This document shows positions 62,240 to 64,000 of a DNA stretch of 64,000 bases, piece after piece (position 1 is the stretch's first letter; each line of letters begins with the position of its first letter). The stretch comes from an uncultured Verrucomicrobiota bacterium (GTDB lineage: Bacteria > Verrucomicrobiota > Verrucomicrobiia > Limisphaerales > UBA9464): contig CAIXUG010000016.1 in the NCBI GenBank assembly GCA_903922605.1, positions 118,725 through 182,724 on the forward strand, in the 5' to 3' direction. The position numbers were made by a program, and so were the translations under genes. The notes under the pieces were generated by a model. It saw only the letters and a program-made list of their open reading frames with translations. It was not told where the DNA came from and made no database searches.

Positions 62240-63589
62240 ATGTCCGTACCTGTCCGCGTCCGTTTCGCCCCGTCGCCCACCGGCTATCTGCACGTCGGTG
62301 GCGCCCGTACCGCGCTTTTTAACTGGCTTTACGCCCGCCGCACTGGCGGCACGTTCGTCCTCCGCATCGAGGACACCGACAACGCCCGCAATTCGCAGGA
62401 AGCAGTGGATGTGATCTTGTCCGGCCTCCGCTGGCTGGGACTGGATTGGGACGAAGGCCCGCTCACCGGAGACGCCAACGGCCCCGTCAAAGGCGAGTTC
62501 GGCCCCTATTTCCAAAGCCAGCGCGGCGAGATCTACCGTCGCCGGGCCGACGAGCTGAAGGCCAAAGGACACGCCTACGAGAAGGACGGCGCGCTGTTCT
62601 TCCGCATGTCGCGCACCCCCATCACGATTCTTGACCTCATCCGTGGCGACGTCGTCCGGCCGCTGACCGACCGCGAGGAGATCGATCCCGACCGGGTGCT
62701 CATCCGCAGCGACGGCGTGCCGGTGTTCCACTTCGTCAACGTGGTGGATGATCTGGAAATGGGCATCACCCACGTCATCCGGGGCGAGGATCACTTGAGC
62801 AACACCGCCAAGCACGTGGCGCTCTTCCGCGCGTTCGGCGTCGAGCCGCCCAAGTACGCGCACATCCCCCTCATCCTGAACCTCGACGGCTCCAAGATGA
62901 GCAAGCGCGACCAGGGCGCGAGCGTGCAGAGCTATGTGGATGACGGCTACCTGCCCGAGGCGGTCATCAACTATCTGAGCCTGCTGGGCTGGTCGGCCAA
63001 AGACACGCCGGAGCTGTTCACGAAGGAGGAGATCGCCCCGCGCTTCGAGCTGGCCGACATCAACCACGCCAATGCGCGCTTCGACCTGAAGAAGCTGGAG
63101 CACTTCCATTTCGAGTACACCCGCCGGCTGGAGCCGAAGCGCTTTGTGCACCTCGGCGTCGAGGCCCTGCTGAAGGCGGGCATCCACACCGCCGGCTTCC
63201 CGCCCAGCTATGTCGCCGCCGCCCTGCTCACCTCGCAGGAAAAGGGCAAGCTCTTCAAGGAACTGCCGATCTGGACCGACTTCTACTTCGTCGACGACGA
63301 CGCCGTGGTCTTCGATCCCGAGTCGAAGGCCAAGGCGCTCACGCCGACCTCCTTGCCGCTGCTGCAAAAGCTCAGCGAACGTTTCGCCGCGCTGCCGGAG
63401 TTCAACGCCGCCTCGCTCGAAGCCGCTCTCAAGGCGCTCGCAACCGAGCTGGGCGTGAAAGTGGGCGCACTGGTGCAACCCTGCCGCGTGGCCTGCACCG
63501 GCCGCCTCGTGGGTCCGAGCCTGTATCACCTCTTGGAAGTGCTGGGCCGGGAGAAGGTGGCGAAGCGGATTGCGCACGCTCTCAGATGA
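62240..63589 (+). CDS. gltX: glutamate--tRNA ligase
   Basis: Charges tRNA-Glu (and tRNA-Gln in bacteria without GlnRS). 449 residues from ATG 62240. The HIGH-type motif is APSPTGYLHVGGARTALFNW, followed by RIEDTDNARNSQEAV; the KMSKS-type motif is GSKMSKRDQGASV near 218. VIRGEDHLSNTAKHV and ILNLDGSKMSKRD are present. The C-terminal anticodon-binding domain ends with VACTGRLVGPSLYHLLEVLG. An in-frame ATG at 62201 adds residues without family support. Confidence 0.96.
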   Translation: MSVPVRVRFAPSPTGYLHVGGARTALFNWLYARRTGGTFVLRIEDTDNARNSQEAVDVILSGLRWLGLDWDEGPLTGDANGPVKGEFGPYFQSQRGEIYRRRADELKAKGHAYEKDGALFFRMSRTPITILDLIRGDVVRPLTDREEIDPDRVLIRSDGVPVFHFVNVVDDLEMGITHVIRGEDHLSNTAKHVALFRAFGVEPPKYAHIPLILNLDGSKMSKRDQGASVQSYVDDGYLPEAVINYLSLLGWSAKDTPELFTKEEIAPRFELADINHANARFDLKKLEHFHFEYTRRLEPKRFVHLGVEALLKAGIHTAGFPPSYVAAALLTSQEKGKLFKELPIWTDFYFVDDDAVVFDPESKAKALTPTSLPLLQKLSERFAALPEFNAASLEAALKALATELGVKVGALVQPCRVACTGRLVGPSLYHLLEVLGREKVAKRIAHALR

Positions 63590-63639
63590 AGTGGCGCTGA
63601 GCCTCAAGACCTCACGTCCATCGTCGCGGATGTAGGAGT

Positions 63640-63760
63640 CGCGGAGCGTCGTGGTGCGGGTGGCTTGCCACCGCTTTCGGCCACCGGATGTGCTTCGCCA
63701 TCGCTTGCAGGCGAAAGCGGCAGCTCCGCTCTGCTCCGCCGCCGCACGACCTCACGAACT
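63640..63760. repeat. hairpin-rich intergenic stretch
   Basis: This lies in the 271-bp gap between gltX and the insertion sequence. ggtggcttgccacc (63659-63672) is a hairpin. The segments around 63648-63660 and 63739-63753 (cgtcgtggtgcgg; ccgccgcacgacctc) are partly inverted. No gene is seen. Confidence 0.45.
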
Positions 63761-63901
63761 TCGCAGTGGGGCTAGAGAATGGCGGCAGCGTTCTGGTATC
63801 TGCGCTATTGCCGATGGGAGCAGCGTCAACGGACGCTGTGACGAATCGGATCACCCTTACGTAAGCGTCACGCGGAGCGCCGGTAGTCGGGTGGTCATAA
63901 A

Positions 63902-63933
63902 CGTCATAGATTACGGCTATGACATCTATGACG
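63902..63933. promoter_or_regulatory. perfect 10-bp inverted repeat over the tnpA start codons
   Basis: cgtcatagat (63902-63911) and atctatgacg (63924-63933) are perfect complements around 12 bases that include the first ATG; the second ATG (63928) is in the right arm. A nested gtcatag/ctatgac pair overlaps. In mRNA this hairpin would hide the start site. Confidence 0.5.
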
Positions 63934-64000
63934 GGAGGGGCGGAGCCGCTGAAGTCGGACCAGCTGGGGCGGGTGCGGACGCCGGTGGCGAAGCGGGAGG
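63919..64000 (+). CDS. IS66-family accessory protein TnpA, N-terminal part
   Basis: The first 27 codons of a gene that continues past the window. The visible protein, EPLKSDQLGRVRTPVAKRE, has the shape of IS66 accessory (OrfA/TnpA) N-termini, in which GRVR.P...RE leads to a helix-turn-helix. It starts with ATG 63919 or ATG 63928. In IS66 elements it precedes tnpB and the tnpC transposase. Confidence 0.55.
   Translation, partial: MTSMTGGAEPLKSDQLGRVRTPVAKRE

Larger units (their letters stand above)
63861..64000 (+). mobile_element. left end of an IS66-family insertion sequence (cut by window end)
   Basis: The element appears to start at gtaagcgtcacgcggagc (63861 on), which fits the GTAA...-type terminus of IS66 elements. 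A tnpA-like gene start follows 58 bp in. The rest, including the right end and target duplication, is beyond the window. Confidence 0.6.

Overview
This 64 kb window is high-GC (low to mid 60s percent by eye), densely coded bacterial chromosome. The content points to Verrucomicrobiota, most likely the Pedosphaera/Limisphaerales side. The signs are a PVC-type beta-propeller/HEAT/cytochrome c protein, a PEP-CTERM surface protein, secreted beta-propeller and parallel-beta-helix proteins with verrucomicrobial-style C-terminal domains, weak use of Shine-Dalgarno sites, and many short iterated-word inverted repeats between genes. The taxonomic call is inference; no rRNA is present.

Layout. 0.2-6.7 kb: tRNA-Val(GAC), an HsrA-like MFS exporter divergent from a very large PPi-type PEP carboxykinase, and an SDR. 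7.1-10.2 kb: SIS protein overlapping purU, a four-helix-bundle gene packed between 30-bp terminal inverted repeats, then a core-MetE methyltransferase. 10.5-15.8 kb: secreted propeller protein, HEAT protein, and a two-gene cassette of a helical protein plus a MamK-like actin, closed by a strong terminator. 16-22.6 kb: DegT/DnrJ aminotransferase, NTF2-like protein overlapping signal peptidase I, PEP-CTERM protein, VOC protein, secreted protein and a nucleotide-pyrophosphatase-like phosphodiesterase. 22.7-30.2 kb: uvrA, a lipoate/octanoate ligase-like gene divergent from a lipoprotein, pdxJ-acpS, and an exported MBL hydrolase. 30.3-38.4 kb: a 1557-residue hybrid histidine kinase divergent from the PVC-type cytochrome protein. 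38.6-44.1 kb: rpsP-khpA-trmD-rplS (no rimM), standalone coaB, prfB, a small conserved gene, a lower-GC PD-(D/E)XK-like gene and trpC. 44.5-50 kb: S46 peptidase, DUF554, Fe-alcohol dehydrogenase overlapping an NAD-epimerase. 50-64 kb: secreted CHRD protein, ychF, polytopic membrane protein, topoisomerase III, LpxO/Asp-hydroxylase-like protein, FIST protein, NTF2-like lipoprotein, esterase, gltX, and the left end of an IS66-type insertion sequence running off the window.

How it fits together. Most genes are housekeeping (translation, cofactors, DNA repair) with envelope and secretome genes between. The most unusual material is (1) a MamK-type actin outside any magnetosome cluster with a candidate partner carrying a C-terminal peptide motif; (2) a 410-bp four-helix-bundle unit with terminal inverted repeats whose stop codon and neighbouring stop codon lie inside the repeats, plus a solo copy of the repeat elsewhere; and (3) several families of iterated-word repeats, some of which appear to sit in frame inside coding sequences (trpC, the MetE-like gene, uvrA).
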